From Collinsella aerofaciens (lineage in GTDB: Bacteria; Actinomycetota; Coriobacteriia; Coriobacteriales; Coriobacteriaceae): a DNA stretch of 64,000 bases. Both the position numbers and the translations under genes were made by a program. This document shows, piece after piece, positions 45,392-53,193 of this stretch. Every line of letters starts with the position of its first letter. The stretch's first letter is position 1. The notes beneath the pieces are model-generated. The model ran no database searches and was not told the origin of the DNA. It saw nothing but the letters and a program-made list of their open reading frames with translations. The stretch is taken from assembly GCF_009876115.1 (NCBI RefSeq), contig NZ_WWSY01000011.1, forward strand, positions 13,738 through 77,737, written 5' to 3'.

Positions 45392-46609
45392 GTGTCTATG
45401 CGTACCGATGATTTTGACTACAACCTTCCCGAGGAACTGATCGCCCAGGCTCCCGCCGAGCCGCGCGACTCCTGCCGCCTGCTGGTGGTGGATCGCAAGG
45501 GCTCCCAGGCGGGAACGCCGCTGGAGCATGGCGGCACCGTTGAGCACCGCATCTTCCGCGACATCATCGACTATATCGAGCCGGGCGACGTGCTCGTCAT
45601 CAACAAGACGCGTGTGATGCCGGCCCGCCTGATCGGTCGCAAAGCCGGCTCGGGTGGCGTGGTCGAGACGCTGCTGCTCAAGCGCCGCGAGGATGTTGAC
45701 CCGCTGGGCCATGTTTGGGAGTGCTTGGTCAAGCCGGGCAAGCGCCTGAAGCCCGGTGCCCAGATTGAGTATCGCGCCGGTGGCGCCCATGCGCCAGAGG
45801 GGGCTCCCGTGGTGCTGACGGCCGAGGTCATCGACTTTGTCACCGATAGCCGTGGTGGCCGTCTGGTGCGCTTTGAGCCGGTCGGTTGCAATGCCGCCGG
45901 CGACCCGCGCACGCTCGACGAGGCCATCCATGCGGCCGGCCACGTGCCGCTGCCGCCCTACATTACCGATTACGAGGGCGACCCCGAGAAGTACCAGACC
46001 GTCTACGCCATGAAGGAGGAGCACTCGGCTGCCGCTCCTACGGCGGGTCTGCACTTTACTCCCGAGCTCATGGCCGCTATCGAGGCCAAGGGCGCGAAGT
46101 TTGCCGCCGTCGAGCTCGAGGTGGGCATCGATACCTTCCGCTTGGTGGAGGAGGACGACCCTACGCAGCACGTCATGCACACCGAGCGCTACCACGTGTC
46201 GCAGGAGGTTGTCGACGCCGTGCATAAGGCGAAGGCCGAGGGTCATCGTGTGATCGCCGTCGGCACCACCGCGGTGCGCTCGCTCGAGAGTGCGTTTGAC
46301 GCGGACGCGCCGGTGTCCGATCCGGCTGTGACGGCGCGCTATTTTGAAGGCCGCGAGGACGGTGCCGACACGCTCGGCCGCGGCGACATCGTGGCGCGCG
46401 AGAACGCCACGACGCAGCTTTACCTCATGCCCGGCTCGACCTATCACGTGGTCGACGCGCTGATCACAAACTTCCACGTGCCGCGCTCCACGCTCATGAT
46501 GCTCGTGAGCGCGCTTGCCACCCGCGACCAGATCATGGATGCCTACGCCGCCGCCATCGAGGAGCGCTACCGCTTCTTCAGCTTTGGCGACGCCATGCTC
46601 ATTTTGTAG
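45392..46609 (+). CDS. queA: S-adenosylmethionine:tRNA ribosyltransferase-isomerase QueA
   Basis: A 405-aa enzyme that transfers the ribosyl group of SAM to preQ1 in tRNA, giving epoxyqueuosine. Signature stretches are DFDYNLPEELIAQAPAEPRDS at the N-terminus in split form (NLPEELIAQ, PAEPRDSCRLLVVDR), VINKTRVMPARL, HSAAAPTAGLHFT and ITNFHVPRSTLMMLVSA. Translation starts at GTG, eight bases after AAGGAG; ATG two codons later is badly spaced. A large structured repeat begins at the base after the stop codon. Confidence 0.96.
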   Translation: MSMRTDDFDYNLPEELIAQAPAEPRDSCRLLVVDRKGSQAGTPLEHGGTVEHRIFRDIIDYIEPGDVLVINKTRVMPARLIGRKAGSGGVVETLLLKRREDVDPLGHVWECLVKPGKRLKPGAQIEYRAGGAHAPEGAPVVLTAEVIDFVTDSRGGRLVRFEPVGCNAAGDPRTLDEAIHAAGHVPLPPYITDYEGDPEKYQTVYAMKEEHSAAAPTAGLHFTPELMAAIEAKGAKFAAVELEVGIDTFRLVEEDDPTQHVMHTERYHVSQEVVDAVHKAKAEGHRVIAVGTTAVRSLESAFDADAPVSDPAVTARYFEGREDGADTLGRGDIVARENATTQLYLMPGSTYHVVDALITNFHVPRSTLMMLVSALATRDQIMDAYAAAIEERYRFFSFGDAMLIL

Positions 46610-46772
46610 GTTACGGCGTTTCCCAAACGCCGTAACCGGCCGACGCTGCAAACCCCCCTAAGCGGCAATCTGACGTTCAATCGTCGGGCATGACCAGAAG
46701 GTCAATGCCCTCCTCTTTCACGTCACCTTGCTCGCTTAGGGGGGTTTTCGCTGACTTCGCCAAAGCATCGGC
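46610..46772. repeat. Structured intergenic element with variable 15-bp stem, copy A
   Basis: Order of parts: a perfect 12-bp hairpin GTTACGGCGTTT/AAACGCCGTAAC (46610-46636); GCCGACGC (46639-46646), which pairs with GCATCGGC (46765-46772); a 15-bp stem AAACCCCCCTAAGCG (46650-46664) with CGCTTAGGGGGGTTT (46733-46747); and inside it a hairpin GGGCATGACC/GGTCAATGCCC (46686-46710). Copy B at 49803 has the same frame but an entirely different 15-bp stem. It begins immediately after the queA stop. Confidence 0.85.
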
Positions 46773-46941
46773 AGGTACTCATTGGGGACGTACTTAAATG
46801 AGTGCCTGCAGAATGAGAGTGGATAATCTCCCGTTTTTGGCCTGCTTGGGGGCTCAAAGTGGGAGATTATCCACTCTCGTCATTGGGCTAGTCGTTGGGG
46901 ACGTTCTTGTTTGACTAGTCGTTTAAGAACGTCCCCAATGA
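46771..46941. repeat. REP-like palindrome cluster
   Basis: Three palindromes follow copy A. First, GCAGGTACTCATT / AATGAGTGCCTGC (46771-46809) around GGGGACGTACTTA. Second, an 18-bp perfect pair GAGAGTGGATAATCTCCC / GGGAGATTATCCACTCTC (46815-46878). Third, GTCGTTGGGGACGTTCTT / AAGAACGTCCCCAATGAC (46891-46942). The GGGGAC core resembles REP sequences mobilised by Y1 transposases, but no such gene is in the window. Confidence 0.75.
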
Positions 46942-48705
46942 CTACTTGCTTGCGAACAGCCAGACTAGGATGATCACCAGGATTGCGGCGACGATGCAGA
47001 CGATGGCTCCGGTGAATTTGATGCGTGAGTCGCGGGTGCGCTCTCGTACGTCGTCTTCGGCGGCCTCGAGCTGGTCGACTTCTTGCTCGGTCTCGGCGTG
47101 TTCGGCTTTGTCTCGGGCCAAGGATCCTGCAAGCGACTCAGTGATTTCTGGGTGGTCGTGCACCTCGGTCGCCTGTTCGATGATCGACTGTGCATGTGCG
47201 GCATCTGCTTGGGCGTTGGCGATGGTCTGCTCCTGCTCGCGGCGTGCCTTGTCCTCCGCGGCGATCTTCTCGCGCAGTTCGCGCTGACGAGTCGCGGCGG
47301 CGGTCTTCGCCGTCTGCAGCTCGTCGCGCGCGGCATCGGCTTCGGTCGTCACGGCTTGGTGCGCGCGTTTTGCGTCGGCGATAGGGGCTTGAGCCTGCTC
47401 GACGGCCTGCTCGGCTGCGGCAAGCGAGTGCTCAAGGTCGGCGGTGATGCGCGGGACATCTTCTTCGGCTTTACGCAGGGCATCTGCCGTGTCGGAAATC
47501 TGCATCGAGAGCTCGCTGGTGCGCACCGTATAGTTGGCGGGATTTGCCGAGGGATTGCGTTGCAGCTCGGCATACTCATGACGCAGCGTCTCGAGCTGGG
47601 CGCGCGTGGCGTCGACGGTTTGTTGTGCGGCGGCAATGCCGGCGTCTCGCTCTGCCTTCACCTTGTCGCGGATGCGCTTGGAATCCTCAAGACGTCGAAC
47701 AAGGCGGTTGCCGGTCTCGCGTGAGCTCGCCTCGCGGGCCTCCACGGCGTCGAGCGCGGCCTTCAGGCGGAGCTCAGTCGCGTCATCCTCTGTCTTCATT
47801 TGTTCGAGCTGACCCTTGAGCTCTGTCGCTTTGGAGGCGTGGGCATCACGGTCAATCTCGGCGGCCGCTGCAGTCTTTTGGGCCGTGGCAATCGCCTGGC
47901 GCTGGTCGGCGACGATCTGGTCGTAGCGGCCTGCGATATCCTGGCGCGTCTCGAGTTCCTCGGCCTGATCGGCAATGCGCTGCTCAAGTTCGGCCAGGTG
48001 GGCGCGGGCATCGGCAAGTGCCTTTTTCGCGGCGTTCATCTCGCGCATGGCCGAGGCGCCCTGGGCGATAAAGGTGCCCACGGCGTTCGCAGTGTTCGAG
48101 ACAGCGGTCCCCAGATCGCGGCTCGCGGCGGGGGAGTGCGGGGCAGTCGGGCGAGCGGTGTCGGCAGCGTCCGCATCGGCAGTCTGCGGCACGGCGATAT
48201 TGCCGGTACCGCCTTCGATCACAGAAAAGCCTGCTGCGTGCGGGTCGACCGCATCGGTGCCAATCGTGGGATGCTCGAGCTGCAGAAACGAGGGCATGGT
48301 GCTGCCCTGGTCGGCAACCGGAGTCTCGCCGGGTACGAAGGTCGAGGCTGCCTCGGCGGCCTCCTCTTCCTCGGCGTCAACGTCAGCGTCGGCCACGGCG
48401 TCTTTCATCGCTTTGACGGCATCCATCATGGAGTCCATGACGGCGTCGAGCTCTTCTTCCGAAGAAACCTCGATAGGGCCCGCAGCTTGCGGAGCAGCAT
48501 CCTGTACGGGGTGGTCGTCCTGAGCGGGCGCATCGTCGTTTTGCTCGCCTGCATCTTCGGCGCCGGGGGTTTCCGCCGTAGCGCTTTCGTCTAAGATGGG
48601 GTCGTCGAGGCCAATATCATCGCAGGTCACAGCGTCAGCATCTGCGGTGACGTCTGCGGAATCATCAATATGCTGTTGAGTCTGGGGGTCCAGCTCGTCT
48701 GTCAT
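46942..48705 (-). CDS. Coiled-coil protein with C-terminal membrane anchor
   Basis: A 587-aa protein of unknown function. The first ~170 residues are acidic and low in complexity (Asp/Glu/Ala-rich). A long Ala/Glu/Gln/Arg coiled coil spans about 210-550 (for example RAHLAELEQRIADQAEELE and EAEQEVDQL-type heptads). The end is one hydrophobic helix (AIVCIVAAILVIILVWLF) with a short tail, so it is tail-anchored with the coil in the cytoplasm. GAGGAG precedes ATG 48711 and ATG 48705; the latter has the better spacing. It may act as a scaffold or spacer at the membrane; no partner is evident. Confidence 0.75.
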   Translation of the reverse strand: MTDELDPQTQQHIDDSADVTADADAVTCDDIGLDDPILDESATAETPGAEDAGEQNDDAPAQDDHPVQDAAPQAAGPIEVSSEEELDAVMDSMMDAVKAMKDAVADADVDAEEEEAAEAASTFVPGETPVADQGSTMPSFLQLEHPTIGTDAVDPHAAGFSVIEGGTGNIAVPQTADADAADTARPTAPHSPAASRDLGTAVSNTANAVGTFIAQGASAMREMNAAKKALADARAHLAELEQRIADQAEELETRQDIAGRYDQIVADQRQAIATAQKTAAAAEIDRDAHASKATELKGQLEQMKTEDDATELRLKAALDAVEAREASSRETGNRLVRRLEDSKRIRDKVKAERDAGIAAAQQTVDATRAQLETLRHEYAELQRNPSANPANYTVRTSELSMQISDTADALRKAEEDVPRITADLEHSLAAAEQAVEQAQAPIADAKRAHQAVTTEADAARDELQTAKTAAATRQRELREKIAAEDKARREQEQTIANAQADAAHAQSIIEQATEVHDHPEITESLAGSLARDKAEHAETEQEVDQLEAAEDDVRERTRDSRIKFTGAIVCIVAAILVIILVWLFASK

Positions 48706-48999
48706 AGGCATGTGCTCCTCATCGTTGTTTGTCACCCTATGATAAAGTCTCGCGTCGACATCCCGCGCGCTGCAGCAAAGTTTCAAAACGTGTTCGATGG
48801 CTCGCGTCGATAGCAAAAACTCGGCCACTTTATCCAGTTTGTACTTGACATTCCCTTCGCCGAAAGACGTTGCGCCGTTCGCCTGCCATGGGCTTTATTT
48901 TTCGCTTGAACCCGCTAAAGTTGCATTTCAGCTTTTGGCGCGTGAAGTTGGATGCGCGCAGTCGACGGGCAGGCCCGTCGCGATTTGAAAGGACTTTGT

Positions 49000-49800
49000 A
49001 TGGGACTTTTCACTGGTAAGACCGTGATCGTTACCGGCGGCGGCAAGGCCACGCTTAAGGACGGCTCCGCTGGTTCCATCGGCTACGGCATCGATATCGC
49101 TTTTGCCAAGGAGGGCGCAAACCTCGTCATTACCGGCCGCAACGTTGCCAAGCTCGAGGCTGCCAAGGAATCCCTTGAGGCCGAGTACGGCGTCAAGGTT
49201 CTGCCTGTTCAGGCCGATGTTTCGGCTGGTCAGGACAACGAAGCTGTCGTCCAGAACGTCATCGACAAGGCCATTGAGGAGTTCGGCCGCATCGACGCCG
49301 TCGTCAACAATGCTCAGGCCAGCGCCTCGGGTGTGACTATCGCCGACCACACCATGGATCAGTTTAACCTGGCCATTTATTCCGGTCTGTATGCCACCTA
49401 TCTGTACATGCAGAAGGCCTACCCGCACCTGAAGGAGACCAAGGGCTCCGTGGTCAACTTTGCTTCGGGCGCCGGCCTGTTTGGCAACTATGGCCAGTGC
49501 AGCTACGCCGCTGCCAAGGAGGGCATCCGCGGTCTGACCCGCGTCGCTGCCAACGAGTGGGGCAAGGACGGCATCAACGTCAATATCGTTTGCCCGCTTG
49601 CTTGGACCGCCGCGCTCGAGAACTTCCAGGATGCCTATCCCGAGGCGTTCAAGGCCAACGTCCACATGCCGCCGGCGGGTCACTACGGCGACGTCGAGAA
49701 GGAAATCGGCCGCGTTGTCGTTCAGCTCTGCGGTCCCGACTTTAAGTATATGAACGGCGAGACCGTCACCCTCGAGGGTGGCATGGGCCAGCGTCCGTAG
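49000..49800 (+). CDS. Short-chain dehydrogenase/reductase
   Basis: A 266-aa NAD(P)-dependent oxidoreductase with classical SDR elements: nucleotide site beginning TVIVTGGGKAT, Asp in QADVSAG, the NNA motif (VVNNAQA), and the catalytic Tyr and Lys in YAAAKEG preceded by Ser in FASGAG. The glycine loop carries an insertion (KATLKDGSAGSIGYG) compared with the usual TGxxxGxG. The end (YMNGETVTLEGGMGQ) is typical. Gut Coriobacteriia use SDRs on bile acids and other steroids, but no substrate can be read from this sequence. GAAAGGA precedes the ATG. A structured repeat begins two bases after the stop. Confidence 0.9.
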   Translation: MGLFTGKTVIVTGGGKATLKDGSAGSIGYGIDIAFAKEGANLVITGRNVAKLEAAKESLEAEYGVKVLPVQADVSAGQDNEAVVQNVIDKAIEEFGRIDAVVNNAQASASGVTIADHTMDQFNLAIYSGLYATYLYMQKAYPHLKETKGSVVNFASGAGLFGNYGQCSYAAAKEGIRGLTRVAANEWGKDGINVNIVCPLAWTAALENFQDAYPEAFKANVHMPPAGHYGDVEKEIGRVVVQLCGPDFKYMNGETVTLEGGMGQRP

Positions 49801-49802
49801 GA

Positions 49803-49968
49803 GTTACGGCGTTTTACCAAACGCCGTAACGGGCCGACGCTGCGCGGTCACCAGAGCGACAACTTGTCATTCAAAGAGGGCGGCATGACCAGAAGGTCTA
49901 TGCCGTCCTCTTTTCATGCCAATTTGTTCGCTCTGGTGACCGCTCGCTGATGTTGTCAGAGCATCGGC
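49803..49968. repeat. Structured intergenic element with variable 15-bp stem, copy B
   Basis: Same frame as copy A: hairpin GTTACGGCGTTT/AAACGCCGTAAC (49803-49830); GGCCGACGC...GCATCGGC outer pair; a 15-bp stem GCGGTCACCAGAGCG (49844-49858) with CGCTCTGGTGACCGC (49929-49943); and an inner hairpin CGGCATGACC/GGTCTATGCCG (49881-49905). The 15-bp arms share no similarity with those of copy A, yet pair perfectly. Confidence 0.85.
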
Positions 49969-49988
49969 GTTACCTTGACTGTTGGATG

Positions 49989-50147
49989 TAGTCGTTGGGG
50001 ACGTTCTTAAATGACTAGTCGAAAGGGACACTCTTGCCGGCACTTGGGGACAGTCCCTGAGTGCCGGCAGATTGGGGCGCTCATTTGCAAGATGGCGCTG
50101 AAGACTGTCCCCAACGTCTAGCCGTTTAAGACTGTCCCCAACGACTA
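49989..50147. repeat. REP-like palindrome cluster, nested
   Basis: Outer arms TAGTCGTTGGGGAC (49989-50002) and GTCCCCAACGACTA (50134-50147) enclose a second palindrome, TGCCGGCACT (50035-50044) with AGTGCCGGCA (50060-50069), whose loop itself holds GGGGACAGTCCC. The GGGGAC core is shared with 46771-46941 and 63170-63235. Confidence 0.75.
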
Positions 50148-50221
50148 CCCAACGACTAGCGCGGGAACCTGATCCTAATGCACTAGTTTCTGTCGAGTCG
50201 GTGCTTCTTGCGGGTTGCCCG

Positions 50222-50227
50222 TATAAT
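50222..50227 (+). promoter_or_regulatory. -10 element of tgt promoter
   Basis: TATAAT lies 37 bases before the tgt ATG. No good -35 is seen at standard spacing. Confidence 0.5.
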
Positions 50228-50264
50228 GGTTTGCGTATGAACCGCAACCAAGGAGTTCCAGTTT

Positions 50265-51404
50265 ATGGACCAGAACCTTTTTAAATTCGACCTGATTGCC
50301 GAGGATCCGACGACGCACGCGCGCGCCGGCGTACTGCACACCCCGCACGGCGACATCGAGACGCCGATCTTTATGCCCGTGGGCACCAAGGCAAACGTCA
50401 AGGGCATTCCTACCGAGACTGTCAAGAAGCTCGGCGCCCAGATCGTGCTCGCCAATACCTATCATCTGTCCATGCGTCCCGGCGAGGATACCATCGCCGA
50501 GCTGGGCGGCCTGCACAAGTTCATGAACTGGCACGGCCCCATCCTCACCGACTCGGGCGGTTTCCAGGTCTTCAGCCACAACGATGCCGTCAAGCTCACC
50601 GACGAGGGCGTGCGCTTTATCGTCAACGATTACGACGGCCGCCACGTGTTTTGGACGCCCGAGGACAACATGGAAATCGCCATGAAACTCGGCTCCGATA
50701 TCTGCATGCAGCTCGACCAGTGCCCGGGCTATCCCGCCACGCGCGCCTACGTTGAGCGCGCCGTTGAGCTGTCGAGCATGTGGGCCGAGCGCTGCTATAA
50801 GGCGCATACCCGCGATGACCAGGCGCTCTTTGGCATCGTTCAGGGCGGCATGCACCTGGATCTGCGCCTGCGTTCGCTGCGCCATCTGGAGGAGTGCGGC
50901 GACTTCCCGGGCTATGGTATCGGTGGCTATTCGGTGGGCGAGGATCACGAGACCATGTTCGAGACCCTGGCGCCGCTCGTGAGCGAGTACATGCCCAAGC
51001 ATAAGCCGCGCTACCTGATGGGTGTCGGCAACCCGACCACGCTCGTGCGCGGCGTTGGCGTGGGCATCGACATGTTTGACTGCGTGCTGCCGACGCGCAC
51101 CGGCCGTATGGGCACGGCATTCTCCAGCGAGGGTCGCCTCAACTTCCGCAACGCTCGCTTTGCGCACGACGACGGTCCCATCGATCCCACCTGCACCTGC
51201 CCGGTGTGCACGGGCGGTTACAGCCGTGCGCTCATCCGTCACATGGTCACGCAGAAGGAGATGCTCGGCGGCATTCTGCTTTCGATGCACAACATCTACT
51301 ACCTGCTCAACCTTATGCAGCGGGCCCGCCAGGCCATTATCGAGGGCCGCTACGGCGCGTTCGTGAGCGACTGGATGAACAGCCCTGCGGCGGTGGATTA
51401 CTAA
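50265..51404 (+). CDS. tgt: tRNA-guanine transglycosylase
   Basis: A 379-aa enzyme that swaps guanine-34 of GUN-anticodon tRNAs for preQ1, the entry step of tRNA queuosine modification. It shows IETPIFMPVGTKANVKG, LANTYHLSMRPG, LTDSGGFQVFS with the catalytic Asp, and the zinc site PTCTCPVCTGGYSRALIRH. Full length. AAGGAG lies before the ATG and a consensus -10 stands 37 bases upstream. queH and queA are 5 kb upstream; preQ1 synthesis genes (queC, D, E, F) are not in the window, so preQ1 may be imported or the genes lie elsewhere. Confidence 0.97.
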   Translation: MDQNLFKFDLIAEDPTTHARAGVLHTPHGDIETPIFMPVGTKANVKGIPTETVKKLGAQIVLANTYHLSMRPGEDTIAELGGLHKFMNWHGPILTDSGGFQVFSHNDAVKLTDEGVRFIVNDYDGRHVFWTPEDNMEIAMKLGSDICMQLDQCPGYPATRAYVERAVELSSMWAERCYKAHTRDDQALFGIVQGGMHLDLRLRSLRHLEECGDFPGYGIGGYSVGEDHETMFETLAPLVSEYMPKHKPRYLMGVGNPTTLVRGVGVGIDMFDCVLPTRTGRMGTAFSSEGRLNFRNARFAHDDGPIDPTCTCPVCTGGYSRALIRHMVTQKEMLGGILLSMHNIYYLLNLMQRARQAIIEGRYGAFVSDWMNSPAAVDY

Positions 51405-51553
51405 GAGCAGCACGGGCGCTTGCAGAGCGCGGGCAACGGCAAGGGGCGAGCGCCGGCCGGTCATCACGTTTGCTAACACCGCTTGCGCGACCGATGACCG
51501 ATAGCTTGCAAGCACTTGATGCATCGTGGGTACCATACCGAATAGTTGATGTT

Positions 51554-51599
51554 CGGGCGGGTGTTTGGCGCACAGCGTCGACCCCGCCCGTTTTTCTTT
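51554..51599 (+). terminator. Rho-independent terminator between tgt and LOG gene
   Basis: CGGGCGGGT pairs with ACCCCGCCCG across an 18-base loop and is followed by TTTTTCTTTTT. Confidence 0.7.
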
Positions 51600-51617
51600 T
51601 TCTCGATAGGAGTACCC

Positions 51618-52376
51618 ATGATTAAGAATGAGAACGTCGAGGGCGAGCCTGTCTACGACGAGACGTACCGCCGCGGCCCCGTGGTCATGCGCGGCCCCAT
51701 GATTCCTAAGGACAACACCTACGCCAACCTGCTGGCGCCCGAGGACTCGACCGACTGGCTGCATGCCGACCCGTGGCGCGTGCTGCGCATTCAGGCAGAG
51801 TTTGTCGATGGTTTTGGCGCGCTTGCCGAGCTTGGACCTGCGGTGACCATCTTCGGTAGCGCCCGCACGCCCAAGACCGATCCGCTCTACAAGGCGGCGC
51901 GTACCGTCGGGCGCAAGATCGCGCAACGTGGCGTGGCGGTCATCACCGGTGGCGGCCCCGGCATCATGGAAGCGGCCAACAGGGGAGCGGCGAGTGTCAA
52001 CGGCAAGTCAGTTGGCCTAGGCATTGAATTGCCGCACGAGCAGGGGTTCAATAAATACGTGAACCTCGGCATGGACTTCCGCTACTTCTTTGTGCGCAAA
52101 ACCATGTTCGTTAAGTACAGCTCGGGCGCCATCGTATTTCCCGGCGGCTTTGGCACGCTCGACGAGATGTTCGAGGTTCTCACGCTGGTGCAGACGCACA
52201 AGGTCAAGCGCATGCCGCTCGTGCTGGTGGGCACCGAGTACTGGCAGGGCCTATTCGACTGGCTCAACGGCCCGGTGATGAGCACCGGTATGATTAGCCC
52301 GCTCGATCCGGATCTGGTACACATTACCGACGACCTCAACGAGGCCGTTGACATTGCGCTCAGCGGGCTGATGTAG
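51618..52376 (+). CDS. LOG family protein (TIGR00730 type)
   Basis: A 252-aa Rossmann-like protein of the LOG family (lysine decarboxylase-like fold), whose characterised members hydrolyse nucleoside monophosphates to ribose 5-phosphate, for example cytokinin activation in plants. The two hallmark motifs are present: GGGPGIMEAANRGA and PGGFGTLDEMFE. The N-terminal ~50 residues are an extension. AGGAG lies five bases before ATG 51618. The DinJ/YafQ operator lies 31 bases downstream. Confidence 0.92.
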   Translation: MIKNENVEGEPVYDETYRRGPVVMRGPMIPKDNTYANLLAPEDSTDWLHADPWRVLRIQAEFVDGFGALAELGPAVTIFGSARTPKTDPLYKAARTVGRKIAQRGVAVITGGGPGIMEAANRGAASVNGKSVGLGIELPHEQGFNKYVNLGMDFRYFFVRKTMFVKYSSGAIVFPGGFGTLDEMFEVLTLVQTHKVKRMPLVLVGTEYWQGLFDWLNGPVMSTGMISPLDPDLVHITDDLNEAVDIALSGLM

Positions 52377-52406
52377 ATCAATCGTGCCCACGCGACATGA
52401 ATACGC

Positions 52407-52442
52407 ATGGCAATCTGATGTTATCTAACATCAGATTGCCAT
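52407..52442. promoter_or_regulatory. Palindromic operator of toxin-antitoxin operon
   Basis: ATGGCAATCTGATGTTA and its exact inverse, two bases apart: a perfect 17-bp inverted repeat. It ends 10 bases before TATACT (52453-52458), a good -10, so it covers the -35 region. Antitoxins of the DinJ family bind such sites to repress their own operon. Confidence 0.75.
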
Positions 52443-52489
52443 TTATATTGGGTATACTGGTGTAAAAGACGAGGGCGAGGAGGTCGCAA

Positions 52490-52789
52490 ATGTCTACAGC
52501 AACAGTTAAGCCTACGACGGTTCGAATCGAAGAGGGGCTCAAGGAGCAGGCGACTGAGTTCTTGGATTCGGTCGGCCTCAGCCTCAATTCCTATCTCAAT
52601 CTTGCCGTTCGGCAGCTGGTAAATCAGCGAAAGATTCCTTTTGAGATTGTAGGAAGGGCGGAGGTGCCCAACGAGGTGACGAGGCGCGCCATGGTGATCG
52701 CCGAGGCTCATGAGCTGGGGATTTTGCCGGACGATAGCCTGTCATTCAATAACGCTGATGAGCTTATGTCATTCCTCGATGAGGAATAG
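52490..52789 (+). CDS. RelB/DinJ family antitoxin
   Basis: A 99-aa protein. The N-terminal ribbon-helix-helix DNA-binding part is clear (TTVRIEEGLKEQATEFLDSV followed by GLSLNSYLNLAVRQLV), and the C-terminal half is the toxin-binding region, acidic at the end (ELMSFLDEE). GAGGAGG precedes the ATG. The toxin gene begins two bases after the stop. The perfect palindrome upstream is the expected autoregulatory site. Confidence 0.9.
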   Translation: MSTATVKPTTVRIEEGLKEQATEFLDSVGLSLNSYLNLAVRQLVNQRKIPFEIVGRAEVPNEVTRRAMVIAEAHELGILPDDSLSFNNADELMSFLDEE

Positions 52790-52791
52790 CG

Positions 52792-53100
52792 ATGTTCGAG
52801 ATTAAAGTCGAGGCTCAATTTAAGGTGGACTACAAACGAACGATGCGCATGCATCCGCAACTAAAAAGTGAGTTTAAAGCGGCGGTTGCAGAGCTTGTGG
52901 CTCATGGGTCACTTCCGGCGGAGTATGGCGCCCACGAGCTCTCAAACCCGGGCGGAAACTACAACGGCCACATCGATTTCCACCTATCCGATGGCTTGGT
53001 CGATGTGGTCGTTCTTTATCTTCCCCATAAGACTAACCCAGTGATTAGGCTGGTGAGAATGGGCACTCATCAGGAACTGTTTCAGGGTCCGCTGGGCTGA
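52792..53100 (+). CDS. YafQ family mRNA interferase toxin
   Basis: A 102-aa RelE-superfamily toxin that would cut mRNA on the ribosome. Family features: FKVDYKRTMRMHPQ near the start, HELSNPGGNYNGHIDFHL in the middle, and RMGTHQELF at the end with the catalytic His. No disruption is seen. Translational coupling to the antitoxin (two-base gap) keeps the expected order. A palindromic repeat of the TTGCGGTG family lies 16 bases after the stop. Confidence 0.9.
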   Translation: MFEIKVEAQFKVDYKRTMRMHPQLKSEFKAAVAELVAHGSLPAEYGAHELSNPGGNYNGHIDFHLSDGLVDVVVLYLPHKTNPVIRLVRMGTHQELFQGPLG

Positions 53101-53115
53101 TCGCCGATTTCTAAG

Positions 53116-53178
53116 TTGCGGTGGAATAGGGATTGATTGGCGGCTAATAAGCCAAAAACAGTCCCTATTCCACCGCAA
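53116..53178. repeat. Palindromic structured repeat, family TTGCGGTG, copy 2
   Basis: TTGCGGTGGAATAGGGA pairs with TCCCTATTCCACCGCAA without mismatch, then continues through TTG/CAG, and GGCT/AGCC forms the apical hairpin. Outer stem as in copies 1 and 3, different inner stem. Confidence 0.85.
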
Positions 53179-53193
53179 GAGGTAAAGGTGCCC

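Noticed and set aside
48797..48988. 63-aa open frame between the coiled-coil and SDR genes
   Set aside because: No ribosome-binding site or recognisable motif; it overlaps the leader regions of both flanking genes.
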